A stretch of 64,000 nucleotides of DNA from Agrococcus terreus (GTDB taxonomy: Bacteria; Actinomycetota; Actinomycetes; Actinomycetales; Microbacteriaceae): contig NZ_BMLM01000001.1 in the NCBI RefSeq assembly GCF_014645235.1, forward strand, positions 496,001 through 560,000, given 5' to 3'. The notes under the pieces are model-generated. The model saw nothing but the letters and a program-made list of their open reading frames with translations, was not told the origin of the DNA and did not search any database. Below are positions 28,302 to 39,891 of this stretch, one piece after another. Both the position numbers and the translations under genes were made by a program. Position 1 is the first letter of the stretch. Each line of letters starts with the position of its first letter.

Positions 28302-28964
28302 ATGACCACCCAGGTCGCCATCCTCGACGCCGACGGCAAGCAGGCCGGCTCGGTCGAGCTGCCCGCGAGCGTCTTCGACGTCCAGACCAACGTCCCGCTG
28401 ATCCACCAGGTCGTCGTCGCCCAGCTCGCCGCAGCGCGCCAGGGCACCCACAAGACGAAGAACCGCGGTGAGGTCTCGGGCGCCGGCCGCAAGCCGTTCA
28501 AGCAGAAGGGCACCGGTCGCAGCCGTCAGGGCTCGATCCGCGCCCCCGAGCACACCGGCGGTGGCATCGTCCACGGCCCCGTGCCGCGCGACTACTCGCA
28601 GCGCACCCCCAAGAAGATGATCGCCGCCGCCCTCCTCGGCGCGCTGTCGGACCGCGCTCGCGGTGGCCGGCTGCACGTCGTCGAGTCGCTCGTCTCGGGC
28701 GAGACGCCCAAGACGCGCACCGCGGTCGAGCTCTTCGGCACCCTCGGCGTCGTCAAGAACGTCCTCGTGGTGCTCGAGCGCACCGAGGAGATCGCGGCCC
28801 TGTCGGTCCGCAACCTCCCCGAGGTCCACGTCCTCTCGTGGGACCAGCTCAACGCGTACGACGTGCTCGTGAGCGACGACATCGTGTTCTCGAAGGCCGC
28901 CTACGAGGCGTTCGTCGCCGCGAAGACCGGCACGAAGGCCGACAAGGCAGAGAAGGACCAGTGA
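28302..28964 (+). CDS. rplD: 50S ribosomal protein L4
   Basis: 220 residues, 2 bases after rplC. L4 lines the peptide exit tunnel; the tunnel loop with [20 protein letters not shown] is intact. In enterobacteria L4 represses the S10 operon through its leader, so the leader hairpin upstream is of interest. The stop overlaps rplW by one base. Confidence 0.98.
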   Translation: MTTQVAILDADGKQAGSVELPASVFDVQTNVPLIHQVVVAQLAAARQGTHKTKNRGEVSGAGRKPFKQKGTGRSRQGSIRAPEHTGGGIVHGPVPRDYSQRTPKKMIAAALLGALSDRARGGRLHVVESLVSGETPKTRTAVELFGTLGVVKNVLVVLERTEEIAALSVRNLPEVHVLSWDQLNAYDVLVSDDIVFSKAAYEAFVAAKTGTKADKAEKDQ

Positions 28965-29263
28965 TGAGCGGCTACAACAAGGACCCTCGCGACATCATCA
29001 TCCGCCCGATCGTGTCGGAGAAGAGCTACGCGCTCATCGACATGGGCAGCTACACGTTCGAGGTCGACCCGCGCGCCTCGAAGACCGAGATCCGTCTCGC
29101 GATCGAGAAGATCTTCGGCGTCAAGGTGGCTCGCGTCAACACGCTCAACCGCAACGGCAAGACCCGCCGCACGCGCTTCGGGACGGGCAAGCGCAAGGAC
29201 ACCAAGCGCGCCATCGTCACGCTCAAGTCGGGCTCGATCGACATCTTCACGGCTGTCGGCTGA
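28964..29263 (+). CDS. rplW: 50S ribosomal protein L23
   Basis: 99 residues from the ATG at 28964 (TGATG overlap with rplD). L23 stands at the tunnel exit and docks trigger factor and SRP. The [18 protein letters not shown]-terminus is characteristic. Confidence 0.97.
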   Translation: MSGYNKDPRDIIIRPIVSEKSYALIDMGSYTFEVDPRASKTEIRLAIEKIFGVKVARVNTLNRNGKTRRTRFGTGKRKDTKRAIVTLKSGSIDIFTAVG

Positions 29264-29283
29264 GGCTCTGGAGGACACGCATC

Positions 29284-30123
29284 ATGGCAATTCGCAAGTA
29301 CAAGCCGACGACCCCCGGTCGTCGCGGCTCCTCGGTCGCCGACTTCGCTGAGATCACGCGCACGACGCCCGAGAAGTCGCTGCTCCGCCCGCTCCCCAAG
29401 ACGGGTGGCCGCAACAACACGGGCCGCATCACGACGCGTCACATCGGTGGCGGTCACAAGCGCCAGTACCGCGTCATCGACTTCAAGCGCAACGACAAGG
29501 ACGGCGTCAACGCCCGCGTCGCGCACATCGAGTACGACCCGAACCGCACGGCGCGCATCGCGCTGCTGCACTTCGAGGACGGCACGAAGCGCTACATCAT
29601 CGCTCCCAACAAGCTCAAGCAGGGCGACGTCGTGGAGTCGGGCGCCGGTGCCGACATCAAGCCCGGCAACAACCTCCCGCTCCGCAACATCCCGACGGGT
29701 ACGGTCGTGCACGCGATCGAGCTGCGTCCGGGCGGCGGCGCGAAGCTGGCCCGCTCGGCGGGCGCCTCGGTGCGCCTCGTCGCGAAGGACGGCCCCTACG
29801 CGCAGCTCCGCCTGCCGTCGGGCGAGATCCGCAACGTCGACGTGCGCTGCCGCGCCACGGTCGGCGAGGTCGGCAACGCCGAGCAGTCGAACATCAACTG
29901 GGGCAAGGCCGGCCGCAAGCGCTGGCTGGGCGTCCGTCCGACGGTCCGCGGTGTCGCGATGAACCCGGTCGACCACCCGCACGGTGGTGGCGAGGGCAAG
30001 ACGAGCGGTGGCCGCCACCCCGTCAGCCCCTGGGGCCAGGCCGAGGGCCGCACCCGCCGGCCGAACAAGCCGAGCGACAAGCTCATCGTCCGTCGCCGCC
30101 CGACCGGCAAGAAGAAGCGCTAG
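29284..30123 (+). CDS. rplB: 50S ribosomal protein L2
   Basis: 279 residues, 20 bases after rplW. L2 is needed for subunit joining and peptidyl transfer. The C-terminal [18 protein letters not shown] segment with the key His is present. Confidence 0.98.
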   Translation: MAIRKYKPTTPGRRGSSVADFAEITRTTPEKSLLRPLPKTGGRNNTGRITTRHIGGGHKRQYRVIDFKRNDKDGVNARVAHIEYDPNRTARIALLHFEDGTKRYIIAPNKLKQGDVVESGAGADIKPGNNLPLRNIPTGTVVHAIELRPGGGAKLARSAGASVRLVAKDGPYAQLRLPSGEIRNVDVRCRATVGEVGNAEQSNINWGKAGRKRWLGVRPTVRGVAMNPVDHPHGGGEGKTSGGRHPVSPWGQAEGRTRRPNKPSDKLIVRRRPTGKKKR

Positions 30124-30135
30124 TAGGAGAGTCCG

Positions 30136-30417
30136 ATGCCCCGCAGCCTCAAGAAGGGTCCGTTCGTCGACGACCACCTCCTCACCAAGGTGGTTCGCCA
30201 GAACGAGGCCGGCAGCAAGAACGTCATCAAGACGTGGTCGCGCCGCTCGATGATCGTCCCGGCCATGCTCGGCCACACGATCGCCGTGCACGACGGCCGC
30301 AAGCACATCCCGGTCTTCGTCACCGAGACGATGGTCGGCCACAAGCTGGGCGAGTTCGCGCCCACCCGCACCTTCCGCGGTCACGTGAAGGACGACAAGA
30401 AGGGCCGTCGCCGCTGA
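30136..30417 (+). CDS. rpsS: 30S ribosomal protein S19
   Basis: 93 residues with TAGGAGAG before the ATG. S19 forms a complex with S13 in the 30S head. [16 protein letters not shown] is the classical N-terminus. Confidence 0.98.
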   Translation: MPRSLKKGPFVDDHLLTKVVRQNEAGSKNVIKTWSRRSMIVPAMLGHTIAVHDGRKHIPVFVTETMVGHKLGEFAPTRTFRGHVKDDKKGRRR

Positions 30418-30443
30418 CGCGGCGACGGAAGAAGGAGAAGGCA

Positions 30444-30812
30444 ATGGTTGAGTCGATCGCTCGCGTTCGTCACATCCGCGTGACCCCTCAGAAGGCCCGC
30501 CGCGTCGTCGACATGATCCGCGGCAAGCAGGCCGAGGAGGCCCTCGCGATCCTGAAGTTCGCCCCGCAGGGCGCCTCGGAGCCGGTGTACAAGCTCGTCG
30601 CCTCGGCGATGGCGAACGCCCGGGTCAAGGCCGACGCGTCGAACGAGTTCCTCGACGACAGCGACCTCTACGTGTCGCGCATCTTCGTCGACGAGGGCAC
30701 CACGCTCAAGCGGTTCCAGCCGCGTGCACAGGGTCGCGCGTTCCGCATCAACAAGCGGACGAGCCACATCACCGTCGTGCTCGCGACGCCGACCACGGAG
30801 GACGAGAAGTAA
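30444..30812 (+). CDS. rplV: 50S ribosomal protein L22
   Basis: 122 residues from the ATG at 30444 with AAGGAGAAGG upstream. L22 lines the exit tunnel opposite L4. It overlaps rpsC by one base. Confidence 0.97.
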   Translation: MVESIARVRHIRVTPQKARRVVDMIRGKQAEEALAILKFAPQGASEPVYKLVASAMANARVKADASNEFLDDSDLYVSRIFVDEGTTLKRFQPRAQGRAFRINKRTSHITVVLATPTTEDEK

Positions 30813-31546
30813 TGGGACAGAAGGTCAACCCGTACGGCTTCCGCCTCGGCATCACCACCGACCACGTGTCGCGCTGGTTCGCCGAGTCGACGAAGCCCGG
30901 GCAGCGCTACGCCGACTACGTCGCCGAGGACGTCCGCATCCGCCGGATGCTCACGACGAGCCTCGACCGCGCCGGCGTCGCCCGCATCGAGATCGAGCGC
31001 ACCCGCGACCGCGTCCGCGTCGACATCCACACCGCCCGCCCGGGCATCGTGATCGGCCGCCGCGGCGCCGAGGCCGAGCGCATCCGCGCCGACCTCGAGA
31101 AGCTCACCGGCAAGCAGATCCAGCTCAACATCCTCGAGGTCAAGAACCCCGAGGGCTCGGCGCAGCTCGTCGCGCAGGGCATCGCGGAGCAGCTCAGCGC
31201 CCGCGTGGCCTTCCGCCGCGCGATGCGCAAGGGCCTGCAGTCGGCGCAGCGCGCCGGCGCCAAGGGCGTGAAGATCCAGGTGTCGGGCCGTCTCGGCGGC
31301 GCCGAGATGAGCCGCAGCGAGTCGTACCGCGAGGGCCGCGTGCCCCTGCACACGCTCCGCTCGAACATCGACTACGGCTTCTACGAGGCCAAGACGACCT
31401 TCGGCCGCATCGGCGTCAAGGTCTGGATCTACAACGGCGAGCTCACGAACCGCGAGCTGGCCCGCGAGCAGGCGAACCAGAAGCCGCAGCGCGAGCGTCG
31501 GGGTCCCCGTCGCGACGACGCGGCCGCAGCAGGAGGCAAGGCGTAA
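30812..31546 (+). CDS. rpsC: 30S ribosomal protein S3
   Basis: 244 residues. S3 forms part of the mRNA entry channel; the KH domain carries the [14 protein letters not shown] loop. The C-terminal ~35 residues are a basic low-complexity tail. One-base overlaps link it to both neighbours. Confidence 0.98.
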   Translation: MGQKVNPYGFRLGITTDHVSRWFAESTKPGQRYADYVAEDVRIRRMLTTSLDRAGVARIEIERTRDRVRVDIHTARPGIVIGRRGAEAERIRADLEKLTGKQIQLNILEVKNPEGSAQLVAQGIAEQLSARVAFRRAMRKGLQSAQRAGAKGVKIQVSGRLGGAEMSRSESYREGRVPLHTLRSNIDYGFYEAKTTFGRIGVKVWIYNGELTNRELAREQANQKPQRERRGPRRDDAAAAGGKA

Positions 31547-31965
31547 TGCTCATCCCCCGTCGAGTCAAGCACCGCAAGCAGCACCACCCGAAGCGCAGCG
31601 GACAGGCCACCGGTGGCACGAAGGTCAGCTTCGGCGAGTTCGGCATCCAGGCGCTCACGCCTGCGTACGTCACGAACCGCCAGATCGAGGCCGCTCGTAT
31701 CGCCATGACCCGCCACATCAAGCGTGGCGGCAAGGTGTGGATCAACATCTACCCCGACCGTCCGCTCACGAAGAAGCCCGCCGAGACCCGCATGGGCTCC
31801 GGCAAGGGCTCGCCCGAGTGGTGGGTCGCCAACGTCAAGCCGGGCCGCGTCCTCTTCGAGGTCGCCGGCGTCAACGAGGAGCTCGCGCGCGAGGCGATGC
31901 AGCGAGCCATCCACAAGCTGCCGCTCAAGGCACGCATCATCAAGCGCGAGGAGGCTGACGCATAA
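31546..31965 (+). CDS. rplP: 50S ribosomal protein L16
   Basis: 139 residues from the ATG at 31546 (TAATG overlap with rpsC). L16 helps position A- and P-site t[22 protein letters not shown] is the standard start; a much longer upstream extension is ruled out by overlap with rpsC. Confidence 0.98.
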   Translation: MLIPRRVKHRKQHHPKRSGQATGGTKVSFGEFGIQALTPAYVTNRQIEAARIAMTRHIKRGGKVWINIYPDRPLTKKPAETRMGSGKGSPEWWVANVKPGRVLFEVAGVNEELAREAMQRAIHKLPLKARIIKREEADA

Positions 31966-32264
31966 TGGCGATCGGTTCCAAGGAGCTCATGCCCGCCGAG
32001 CTCGCCACCTTCGACGACGAGCGACTCGTCGTCGAGCTGAAGCGGGCCAAGGAGGAGCTGTTCAACCTCCGCTTCCAGTCGGCCACCGGCCAGCTGGAGT
32101 CGCACGGCCGCCTGCGCGCCGTGAAGCGCGACATCGCGCGCCTGTACACCGTGATCCGCGAGCGCGAGCTCGGCATCAGCGCCTCCCCGGCGCCCGTCGA
32201 GAAGCCCGCGGACAAGAAGAAGTCCAAGAAGGCCGACGAGGCCGAGAAGGCCGAGGAGAACTGA
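31965..32264 (+). CDS. rpmC: 50S ribosomal protein L29, extended
   Basis: 99 residues, longer than the usual 60-70. The L29 core with [20 protein letters not shown] is followed by a ~25-residue Lys/Glu/Ala tail ([16 protein letters not shown]) of unknown purpose. L29 lies next to L23 at the tunnel exit. One-base overlaps on both sides. Confidence 0.96.
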   Translation: MAIGSKELMPAELATFDDERLVVELKRAKEELFNLRFQSATGQLESHGRLRAVKRDIARLYTVIRERELGISASPAPVEKPADKKKSKKADEAEKAEEN

Positions 32265-32545
32265 TGGCCACCGAGCAGAACACGGACACCGTGCAGCGCG
32301 GGTACCGCAAGTCCCGCATCGGCTACGTCGTCTCCGACAAGATGGACAAGACCGTCGTCGTCGAGGTCGAGGACCGCGTCAAGCACCCCCTCTACGGCAA
32401 GGTCATCCGCCAGTCGTCGAAGGTGAAGGCCCACGACGAGCAGAACGCCGCCGGCATCGGCGACCGCGTGCTGATCGCCGAGACCCGTCCGACGAGCGCC
32501 ACCAAGCGCTGGCGCCTCGTCGAGATCCTCGAGAAGGCCAAGTAG
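32264..32545 (+). CDS. rpsQ: 30S ribosomal protein S17
   Basis: 93 residues from the ATG at 32264 (TGATG overlap with rpmC). It has the OB-fold [15 protein letters not shown] segment and the KVKAHDEQN motif. S17 binds the 5' domain of 16S rRNA. Confidence 0.97.
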   Translation: MATEQNTDTVQRGYRKSRIGYVVSDKMDKTVVVEVEDRVKHPLYGKVIRQSSKVKAHDEQNAAGIGDRVLIAETRPTSATKRWRLVEILEKAK

Positions 32546-32571
32546 GCCTCGGCCTCGAAGGAGATCCAGAG

Positions 32572-32940
32572 ATGATCCAGCAGGAATCCCGCGTCAAGGT
32601 CGCCGACAACACCGGCGCCAAGCAGCTCCTGACCATCCGCGTGCTCGGCGGCTCCGGCCGCCGCTACGCCGGCCTGGGCGACACGATCGTCGCCACGGTC
32701 AAGGACGCCATCCCCGGCGGTGCGGTCAAGAAGGGCGACGTCGTCAAGGCCGTCATCGTCCGCACCGTCAAGTCGACCCGTCGTCCCGACGGCTCGTACA
32801 TCAAGTTCGACGAGAACGCAGCCGTCATCCTGAAGAACGACGGGGACCCCCGCGGGACCCGCATCTTCGGCCCGGTCGGCCGCGAGCTCCGCGACAAGCG
32901 CTTCATGAAGATCGTGTCGCTCGCACCGGAGGTGATCTGA
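32572..32940 (+). CDS. rplN: 50S ribosomal protein L14
   Basis: 122 residues, ATG with AAGGAGA upstream, 26 bases after rpsQ. The [17 protein letters not shown] start is diagnostic. L14 contacts the small subunit and is the docking site of the silencing factor RsfS. Confidence 0.98.
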   Translation: MIQQESRVKVADNTGAKQLLTIRVLGGSGRRYAGLGDTIVATVKDAIPGGAVKKGDVVKAVIVRTVKSTRRPDGSYIKFDENAAVILKNDGDPRGTRIFGPVGRELRDKRFMKIVSLAPEVI

Positions 32941-32943
32941 CTC

Positions 32944-33315
32944 ATGGCCAGCATCAAGAAGGGCGACCTCGTCGTCGTCATCGCCGGCGCACGCCAGTCC
33001 CGCGGCGGCGACCGCGGCAAGACGGGCCGCGTGCTCGAGGTCCTCACGGACCGCAACCGCGTCATCGTCGAGGGCGTCAACCTCGTCACGAAGCACATCA
33101 AGGTCGGCCAGACCAACCGCGGCACCCGCACGGGCGGCATCGAGACCCACGAGGCCCCGATCCACGTGTCGAACGTCGCGCTCGTCGACCCCGAGTCGAA
33201 GAAGCCCACGCGCGTCCGCAGCGAGGTCACGACGTCCGAGAAGAACGGCGTCACGACCACGACGAAGGTGCGCGTCTCGACGAAGTCGGGCAAGGAGATC
33301 AAGAGCAATGACTGA
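32944..33315 (+). CDS. rplX: 50S ribosomal protein L24
   Basis: 123 residues, 3 bases after rplN. The KOW segment [11 protein letters not shown] and the later NLVTKHIKV are typical. L24 starts assembly of the large subunit. It overlaps rplE by 8 bases. Confidence 0.97.
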   Translation: MASIKKGDLVVVIAGARQSRGGDRGKTGRVLEVLTDRNRVIVEGVNLVTKHIKVGQTNRGTRTGGIETHEAPIHVSNVALVDPESKKPTRVRSEVTTSEKNGVTTTTKVRVSTKSGKEIKSND

Positions 33316-33874
33316 CACCGCAGTGCGCCTGCCCCGCCTGAAGCAGCAGTACCGCGAGACGATCGTCGGGCAGCTCCGCGAGGAGTTCTCGTTCGAGAAC
33401 GTCATGCAGGTGCCGGGCCTGGTGAAGATCGTCGTGAACACGGGCGTCGGCGAGGCCGCGCGCGACTCGAAGGTCATCGAGGGCGCGATCAAGGACCTCA
33501 CGCAGATCACCGGCCAGAAGCCGATGGTCACGCTCGCGCGCAAGTCGATCGCCCAGTTCAAGCTGCGCGAGGGCATGCCGATCGGCGCCCACGTGACGCT
33601 CCGCGGCGACCGCATGTGGGAGTTCCTCGACCGCCTGCTGACGCTCGCGCTGCCCCGCATCCGCGACTTCCGCGGCCTGAGCCCGAAGCAGTTCGACGGC
33701 AACGGCAACTACACGTTCGGCCTCACGGAGCAGTCGGTGTTCCACGAGATCGACCAGGACCGGATCGACCGCGTCCGCGGCTTCGACATCACCGTCGTCA
33801 CGACGGCGAAGACGGACGACGAGGGTCGCGCGCTGCTCAAGGCGCTCGGCTTCCCCTTCCAGGCCGAGTCCTGA
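33308..33874 (+). CDS. rplE: 50S ribosomal protein L5
   Basis: 188 residues. L5 binds 5S rRNA and contacts P-site tRNA. The core motif [20 protein letters not shown] is intact. An 8-base overlap couples it to rplX. The S14 gene that often follows is absent. Confidence 0.98.
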   Translation: MTDTAVRLPRLKQQYRETIVGQLREEFSFENVMQVPGLVKIVVNTGVGEAARDSKVIEGAIKDLTQITGQKPMVTLARKSIAQFKLREGMPIGAHVTLRGDRMWEFLDRLLTLALPRIRDFRGLSPKQFDGNGNYTFGLTEQSVFHEIDQDRIDRVRGFDITVVTTAKTDDEGRALLKALGFPFQAES

Positions 33875-33880
33875 CCCCCA

Positions 33881-33899
33881 TCGGTGCCGCCGGCACCGA
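33881..33899 (+). promoter_or_regulatory. Hairpin in the rplE-rpsH gap
   Basis: TCGGTGCC and GGCACCGA form a perfect 8-bp stem with a 3-base loop, 6 bases after rplE. The 85-base gap marks the place where rpsN is missing. The frame through it has no ATG or GTG start and ends on the rpsH ATG. Confidence 0.5.
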
Positions 33900-33959
33900 G
33901 CTGACATTCCAGGTCGGCGTCCGTGGAACGGGCGTCGAAACCAGAACGGAGAACCCATC

Positions 33960-34358
33960 ATGACGATGACCGACCCGGTCGCCGACATGCTGACGCGTCT
34001 GCGCAACGCCAACACGGCGATGCACGACGAGGTCCAGCTGCCGTCGTCGAACCTGAAGGCCAACATCGCCGAGATCCTCGAGCGCGAGGGCTTCATCACG
34101 GCGTGGAAGGTGGAGGACGCGCGCGTCGGCAAGACGCTCACCCTCTCCCTCAAGTACGGCCCCAACCGCGAGCGCTCGATCTCCGGCATCAAGCGCGTCT
34201 CGAAGCCCGGCCTCCGCGTGTACGCGAAGTCGACCGAGATCCCCCAGGTCCACGGCGGCCTCGGCGTCGCGATCCTGTCCACGAGCTCGGGCCTCCTCAC
34301 GGACCGTGAGGCCGAGCAGAAGGGCGTCGGCGGGGAAGTCCTCGCCTACGTGTGGTGA
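33960..34358 (+). CDS. rpsH: 30S ribosomal protein S8
   Basis: 132 residues with [18 protein letters not shown] at the start. S8 organises the central domain of 16S rRNA and represses the spc operon in E. coli. It follows an 85-base gap. Confidence 0.98.
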   Translation: MTMTDPVADMLTRLRNANTAMHDEVQLPSSNLKANIAEILEREGFITAWKVEDARVGKTLTLSLKYGPNRERSISGIKRVSKPGLRVYAKSTEIPQVHGGLGVAILSTSSGLLTDREAEQKGVGGEVLAYVW

Positions 34359-34364
34359 GCTGAG

Positions 34365-34901
34365 ATGTCACGTATCGGACGACTCCCCATCGACATCCCC
34401 TCGGGTGTCGACATCACGGTCGACGGCGACGTCGTCACCGTCAAGGGCCCGAAGGGCGAGCTGCAGGTCCGGATCGCGAAGCCGATCCAGGTCGAGGTCG
34501 CCGACGGCCAGGTCCAGGTCACGCGCCCGGACGACGAGCGCGAGTCGCGCTCGCTCCACGGCCTGACCCGCACCCTCATCGCCAACGACATCGTGGGCGT
34601 CACGCAGGGCTACTCGAAGCAGCTCGAGGTCGTCGGCACGGGCTACCGCGTCGCCGCCAAGGGCACGGGCATCGAGTTCGCGCTCGGCTACTCGCACCCG
34701 ATCGTCGTCGAGCCGCCGGCCGGCATCACGTTCGCGATCGAGGGCAACACCAAGGTCACCGTCACCGGCATCTCGAAGCAGGCCGTCGGCGAGGTGGCAG
34801 CGAACCTCCGCAAGCTGCGCAAGCCGGAGCCCTACAAGGGCAAGGGCGTCCGCTACGCGGGCGAGCAGATCCGCCGCAAGGCTGGAAAGGCTGGTAAGTG
34901 A
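34365..34901 (+). CDS. rplF: 50S ribosomal protein L6
   Basis: 178 residues, 6 bases after rps[18 protein letters not shown] and the C-terminal [14 protein letters not shown] motif identify L6, which lies near the factor-binding site. The stop overlaps rplR by one base. Confidence 0.98.
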   Translation: MSRIGRLPIDIPSGVDITVDGDVVTVKGPKGELQVRIAKPIQVEVADGQVQVTRPDDERESRSLHGLTRTLIANDIVGVTQGYSKQLEVVGTGYRVAAKGTGIEFALGYSHPIVVEPPAGITFAIEGNTKVTVTGISKQAVGEVAANLRKLRKPEPYKGKGVRYAGEQIRRKAGKAGK

Positions 34902-35272
34902 TGGGCATCGGAACCCGAGGCAAGAGCAAGTCGGCTGCCCGCGGTCGCCGCCACGCACGCCTCCGCAAGAAGATCGTCGGCACCGCGTCGGTGCCGCGCC
35001 TGGTGGTCACCCGCTCGGCGCGCCACGTCTTCGTCCAGATCGTCGACGACTCGGTGGGCCGCACGGTCGCATCCGCGTCGACGATGGAGGCGGACCTCCG
35101 CGCGTTCGACGGCGACAAGTCGGCCAAGGCCAAGCGCGTGGGCGAGCTCGTCGCCGAGCGCGCGAAGGCCGCGGGCGTCGAGTCGGTCGTGTTCGACCGC
35201 GGCGGCAACCGCTACGCCGGCCGTGTCGCGGCGATCGCCGACGGCGCACGAGAGGCAGGTCTGGGACTGTGA
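34901..35272 (+). CDS. rplR: 50S ribosomal protein L18
   Basis: 123 residues from the ATG at 34901; a GTG one codon earlier is possible. L18 binds 5S rRNA together with L5. The [13 protein letters not shown] basic start and [17 protein letters not shown] ending are typical. Confidence 0.97.
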   Translation: MGIGTRGKSKSAARGRRHARLRKKIVGTASVPRLVVTRSARHVFVQIVDDSVGRTVASASTMEADLRAFDGDKSAKAKRVGELVAERAKAAGVESVVFDRGGNRYAGRVAAIADGAREAGLGL

Positions 35273-35982
35273 GCGAAGAGAACAAGGACACGCAGGTGAC
35301 CGACACCACGCAGGCGGCGGCTCCGGCCGAGGCCGGCCAGCAGGCCGACCACCGCGACGAGCCGCGCGAGCAGCGTCGCGGCAGCCGCGACCGCGGCACG
35401 CGCAACGAGCGCGGCCGTCGTGACGACCGCACCGAGAACCAGTTCCTCGAGCGCGTCGTGACGATCAACCGCGTCTCGAAGGTCGTCAAGGGCGGCCGCC
35501 GCTTCAGCTTCACGGCGCTCGTCGTCGTGGGCGACGGCGACGGCATGGTCGGCGTCGGCTACGGCAAGGCGCGCGAGGTCCCCACGGCCATCTCGAAGGG
35601 CGTCGAGGAGGCGAAGAAGAACTTCTTCCGCGTCCCCCGCATCGCCAAGACGATCCCGCACCCGGTGCAGGGCGAGGCCGCTGCCGGCGTCGTGCTGCTC
35701 CGTCCCGCTGCCGCCGGTACCGGTGTCATCGCGGGCGGCCCGGTGCGCGCCGTCCTCGAGTGCGCCGGCATCCACGACGTCCTGAGCAAGTCGCTCGGCT
35801 CGTCGAACTCCATCAACATCGTGCACGCCACGGTGGAGGCGCTGCGCCAGCTCGAGGAGCCCCGCGCCGTCGCCGCTCGCCGTGGCCTCCCGGTGGACCG
35901 CGTCGTGCCGGAGCGCCTGCTCCGCGCCGAGGCCGAGTTCACCAAGCACGAGGCTGAGATCGCGAAGGCGGCGGGCAAGTGA
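35269..35982 (+). CDS. rpsE: 30S ribosomal protein S5, N-terminally extended
   Basis: 237 residues from a GTG overlapping rplR (GTGA). The first ~58 residues are a charged, Gln/Arg/Asp-rich extension that is absent from E. coli S5. The S5 core begins at [21 protein letters not shown]5 lies at the mRNA entrance and affects decoding accuracy. The extension may be a host-lineage feature; the open frame and GTGA coupling favour this start over an internal one. Confidence 0.97.
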   Translation: MSEENKDTQVTDTTQAAAPAEAGQQADHRDEPREQRRGSRDRGTRNERGRRDDRTENQFLERVVTINRVSKVVKGGRRFSFTALVVVGDGDGMVGVGYGKAREVPTAISKGVEEAKKNFFRVPRIAKTIPHPVQGEAAAGVVLLRPAAAGTGVIAGGPVRAVLECAGIHDVLSKSLGSSNSINIVHATVEALRQLEEPRAVAARRGLPVDRVVPERLLRAEAEFTKHEAEIAKAAGK

Positions 35983-36167
35983 GCAAGCTGAAGATCACGC
36001 AGACGAAGTCGACGATCAGCGAGAAGCAGTACCAGCGCGACACGCTCCGGTCGCTGGGCCTGAAGCGCATCGGCCAGTCGGTCGTGCGCGAGGACACCCA
36101 GCAGAACCGTGGCTACGTCAACACGGTCCGCCACCTCGTGAAGGTCGAGGAGATCGAGAATGACTGA
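35979..36167 (+). CDS. rpmD: 50S ribosomal protein L30
   Basis: 62 residues from a GTG overlapping rpsE by 4 bases. [20 protein letters not shown] and the [16 protein letters not shown] end are diagnostic. It overlaps rplO by 8 bases. Confidence 0.97.
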   Translation: MSKLKITQTKSTISEKQYQRDTLRSLGLKRIGQSVVREDTQQNRGYVNTVRHLVKVEEIEND

Positions 36168-36624
36168 GAAGAACGAGTCGGCCGAGCTGCCGGCCCTCAA
36201 GGTCCACCACCTCCGCCCCGCTCCGGGTGCGAAGACGGCGCGCACGCGCGTCGGCCGCGGTGAGGCGTCGAAGGGCAAGACGGCCGGTCGAGGCACCAAG
36301 GGCACGAAGGCCCGCTACTCCGTGAAGCCCGGGTTCGAGGGCGGCCAGCTGAACAGCGTCATGCGCGCTCCCAAGCTGCGCGGCTTCAAGAACCCGTTCC
36401 GCACCGAGTACCAGGTCGTCAACGTGGGCGCGCTCCAGGAGCTCTACCCCGCCGGCGGCGAGGTGACGGTCGCCGACCTGGTGGCCAAGGGCGCCGTGCG
36501 CAAGAACCAGCTGGTCAAGGTGCTCGCCGGCGGCGAGCTGTCGGTCGCGCTCACCGTGACGGTCGACAAGGTCTCTGCTGCCGCGGAGCAGAAGATCGTG
36601 GCCGCGGGCGGCTCGATCAAGTAA
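36160..36624 (+). CDS. rplO: 50S ribosomal protein L15
   Basis: 154 residues, 8-base overlap with rpm[21 protein letters not shown] and the [15 protein letters not shown] loop identify L15, a late assembly protein. It ends the r-protein run of the spc operon before secY. Confidence 0.98.
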   Translation: MTEKNESAELPALKVHHLRPAPGAKTARTRVGRGEASKGKTAGRGTKGTKARYSVKPGFEGGQLNSVMRAPKLRGFKNPFRTEYQVVNVGALQELYPAGGEVTVADLVAKGAVRKNQLVKVLAGGELSVALTVTVDKVSAAAEQKIVAAGGSIK

Positions 36625-36632
36625 GTAGGCTG

Positions 36633-36660
36633 AGGGGCGGTCCGCGAGCGGGCCGCCCCT
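36633..36660 (+). terminator. Hairpin between rplO and secY
   Basis: Arms 36633-36643 and 36650-36660 form an 11-bp stem with one T-G pair, 8 bases after rplO. It has no T-run. It may reduce read-through into secY-adk-map. Confidence 0.6.
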
Positions 36661-36684
36661 ACTGCCATTCTCGGAAGGCTGCAC

Positions 36685-38016
<1,332 letters not shown>

Positions 38017-38616
38017 ATGCCGAACCTCCTCATCGTCGGCCCGCCGGGAGCGGGCAAGGGCACGCAGGCCGTCCGGATCGCGGAGGCGCTCGGCGTCCCC
38101 GCGGTGTCGACGGGCGACATCTTCCGCCAGAACATCAAGGAGCAGACCGAGCTCGGGCAGCGGGTCACCGCGATCCTCGACGCGGGGGAGTACGTGCCCG
38201 ACGAGCTCACGAACGAGCTCGTCGACGACCGGCTCGCGCAGGCCGACGCCCAGGCCGGCTACCTGCTCGACGGCTACCCGCGCACCGCGGGCCAGGTCGC
38301 GTTCCTCGACGGCGTGAACGAGCGCCGCGGCGAGCGGCTCGACGCCGTCGTGCGCCTCGTCGCCGACACCGACGAGGTCGTCCGCCGCCTCTCGGCCCGC
38401 GCGGCCGAGCAGGGCCGCAGCGACGACACCGAGGAGGTCATCCGCCACCGCCTCGAGGTCTACGAGCGCGAGACGGCGCCCCTCGTCGCGACCTTCGCCG
38501 AGCGCGGCCTCGTGATCGAGGTCGACGGCATCGGCGCGGTCGACGAGGTCACCGCGCGCATCCTCGACGGCCTCGCCGCCCGCGGCGTGCAGGGCACGCC
38601 GAGCGTCCAGGCCTGA
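38017..38616 (+). CDS. adk: Adenylate kinase (short form)
   Basis: 199 residues. It interconverts ATP + AMP and 2 ADP. The P-loop is GPPGAGKGT at residues 8-16; the NMP region is [10 protein letters not shown] and the DGYPRT motif follows. The lid is short (about [14 protein letters not shown]) with no zinc cysteines, as in actinobacterial short-form kinases. The ATG comes immediately after the secY stop, and the end overlaps map by one base. Confidence 0.98.
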   Translation: MPNLLIVGPPGAGKGTQAVRIAEALGVPAVSTGDIFRQNIKEQTELGQRVTAILDAGEYVPDELTNELVDDRLAQADAQAGYLLDGYPRTAGQVAFLDGVNERRGERLDAVVRLVADTDEVVRRLSARAAEQGRSDDTEEVIRHRLEVYERETAPLVATFAERGLVIEVDGIGAVDEVTARILDGLAARGVQGTPSVQA

Positions 38617-39461
38617 TGCGCCGGCGCGGTCCGTACAAGTCGCGCCGCGAGCTCGCCGGCATGCGCGAGCCCGGGCGCATCACCGCGCTCGCGCTCGAGG
38701 CGGTCGCCGCCGCGATCCGGCCCGGCGTGACGACGCTCGAGCTCGACGCGATCGCGGAGCGCACGATCCGCGAGCACGGCGCCGTGCCGAACTTCCAGCT
38801 CGAGCCCGGCTACGAGCACGCGATCTGCGCGAACGTCAACGACGTCGTCGTGCACGGGATCCCCGGTGCGACGCCGCTCGTGCCGGGCGACCTCGTGACG
38901 ATCGACTGCGGGGCGAAGATCGACGGCCTCAACGGCGACGCGGCCATCTCGGTCGTGGTGCCCGAGGCCGACGGCTCGGAGGCGCAGGGCGAGCTCGCCG
39001 CCTCGCGCCGCCGCCTCAGCGCGGTCACGCGCGGTGCGCTGCTCGCCGGCATCGCCGCCCTCGCCTCGGCCCGCCAGCTCGGCGAGGTGAGCGCCGCGAT
39101 CGAGGACCACGTCGACGAGCACTCCGACTACGGCATCTCGGAGGACTACATCGGCCACGGCATCGGTGCGCGCATGCACGAGGAGCCGCCGGTGTTCAAC
39201 TACCGCACCCGCGTGACCGGGCCCGCCGTGAAGCCGGGCCTGTGCGTCGCGATCGAGCCGATCGTGCACGAGCGCGGCATCGAGACGACGACCGACGCGG
39301 ACGGCTGGACGGTGCGGAGCGCCGACGGCGCCGACGCGTGCCAGTGGGAGCACTCCGTGGCGGTGCACTCCGGCGGCATCTGGGTGCTCACGGCCCTCGA
39401 CGGCGGCGCCGCCGAGCTCGCGCCGCTGGGCGTCGTGCCGGTCCCCATCGCCGAGCGCTGA
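38616..39461 (+). CDS. map: Methionine aminopeptidase, type I
   Basis: 281 residues from the ATG at 38616 (TGATG overlap with adk). It removes initiator methionine. The metal ligands are in TIDCGAKIDGLNGDAAIS (two Asp), GHGIGARMHEEP (His), AIEPI (Glu) and WEHSVAV (Glu). The protein has no N-terminal SH3-binding extension. It is followed by a terminator-like hairpin, so infA is not in the same transcript. Confidence 0.97.
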   Translation: MRRRGPYKSRRELAGMREPGRITALALEAVAAAIRPGVTTLELDAIAERTIREHGAVPNFQLEPGYEHAICANVNDVVVHGIPGATPLVPGDLVTIDCGAKIDGLNGDAAISVVVPEADGSEAQGELAASRRRLSAVTRGALLAGIAALASARQLGEVSAAIEDHVDEHSDYGISEDYIGHGIGARMHEEPPVFNYRTRVTGPAVKPGLCVAIEPIVHERGIETTTDADGWTVRSADGADACQWEHSVAVHSGGIWVLTALDGGAAELAPLGVVPVPIAER

Positions 39462-39468
39462 GCCCGGC

Positions 39469-39490
39469 GGGGACACCTTCGGGCGTCCCC
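39469..39490 (+). terminator. Terminator after map
   Basis: A 9-bp stem with one A-C mismatch and a TTCG loop (39469-39477 with 39482-39490) lies 8 bases after the map stop. Confidence 0.6.
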
Positions 39491-39536
39491 CGGAGTGGCT
39501 CGTGGACGGGCGTCCCGCGGCGCGCCGCGAGACCGG

Positions 39537-39565
39537 TTCCGACGCCCATCCGCCTTTGGTAGCGT
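39537..39565 (+). promoter_or_regulatory. Candidate promoter of the HPr-mannitol block
   Basis: TTCCGA (39537-39542), a 17-base spacer and TAGCGT (39560-39565). Unlike the leaderless genes, it leaves a ~40-base leader with a GAAGGAGC ribosome site before the HPr ATG. Confidence 0.45.
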
Positions 39566-39611
39566 GACACCGATCACGGGCCCGTCGGGCCTCTCCGAGC
39601 GAAGGAGCACC

Positions 39612-39866
39612 ATGGCAGAGCGCACCGTCACCGTCGAGTCCTCCCACGGGCTGCACGCCCGCCCCGCCTCGCTCTTCGCGCAGGCCGCCGCCAAGGCTGC
39701 CAGCCCCGTCACCGTCGCCAAGGGCGACAAGCAGGTGAACGCGGCGAGCATCCTCTCGGTCATCTCGCTCGGCGTCTCGCAGGGCGACCAGGTGACCATC
39801 GCCTCCGACGACGAGGCGATCCTCGACGAGCTCGAGCAGCTCCTCAGCACCGATCACGACGCCTGA
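39612..39866 (+). CDS. ptsH: Phosphocarrier protein HPr
   Basis: 84 residues. HPr passes phosphate from enzyme I to sugar-specific PTS enzymes. The active-site His15 is in SHGLHARPAS, and the regulatory Ser46 is in NAASIL, the site phosphorylated by HPr kinase in Firmicutes. The gene stands 25 bases before mtlA, so it is probably expressed with the mannitol genes. Enzyme I is not in the window. Confidence 0.95.
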   Translation: MAERTVTVESSHGLHARPASLFAQAAAKAASPVTVAKGDKQVNAASILSVISLGVSQGDQVTIASDDEAILDELEQLLSTDHDA

Positions 39867-39891
39867 GCGTCCCAGCAGGATCGAGTCCCCG

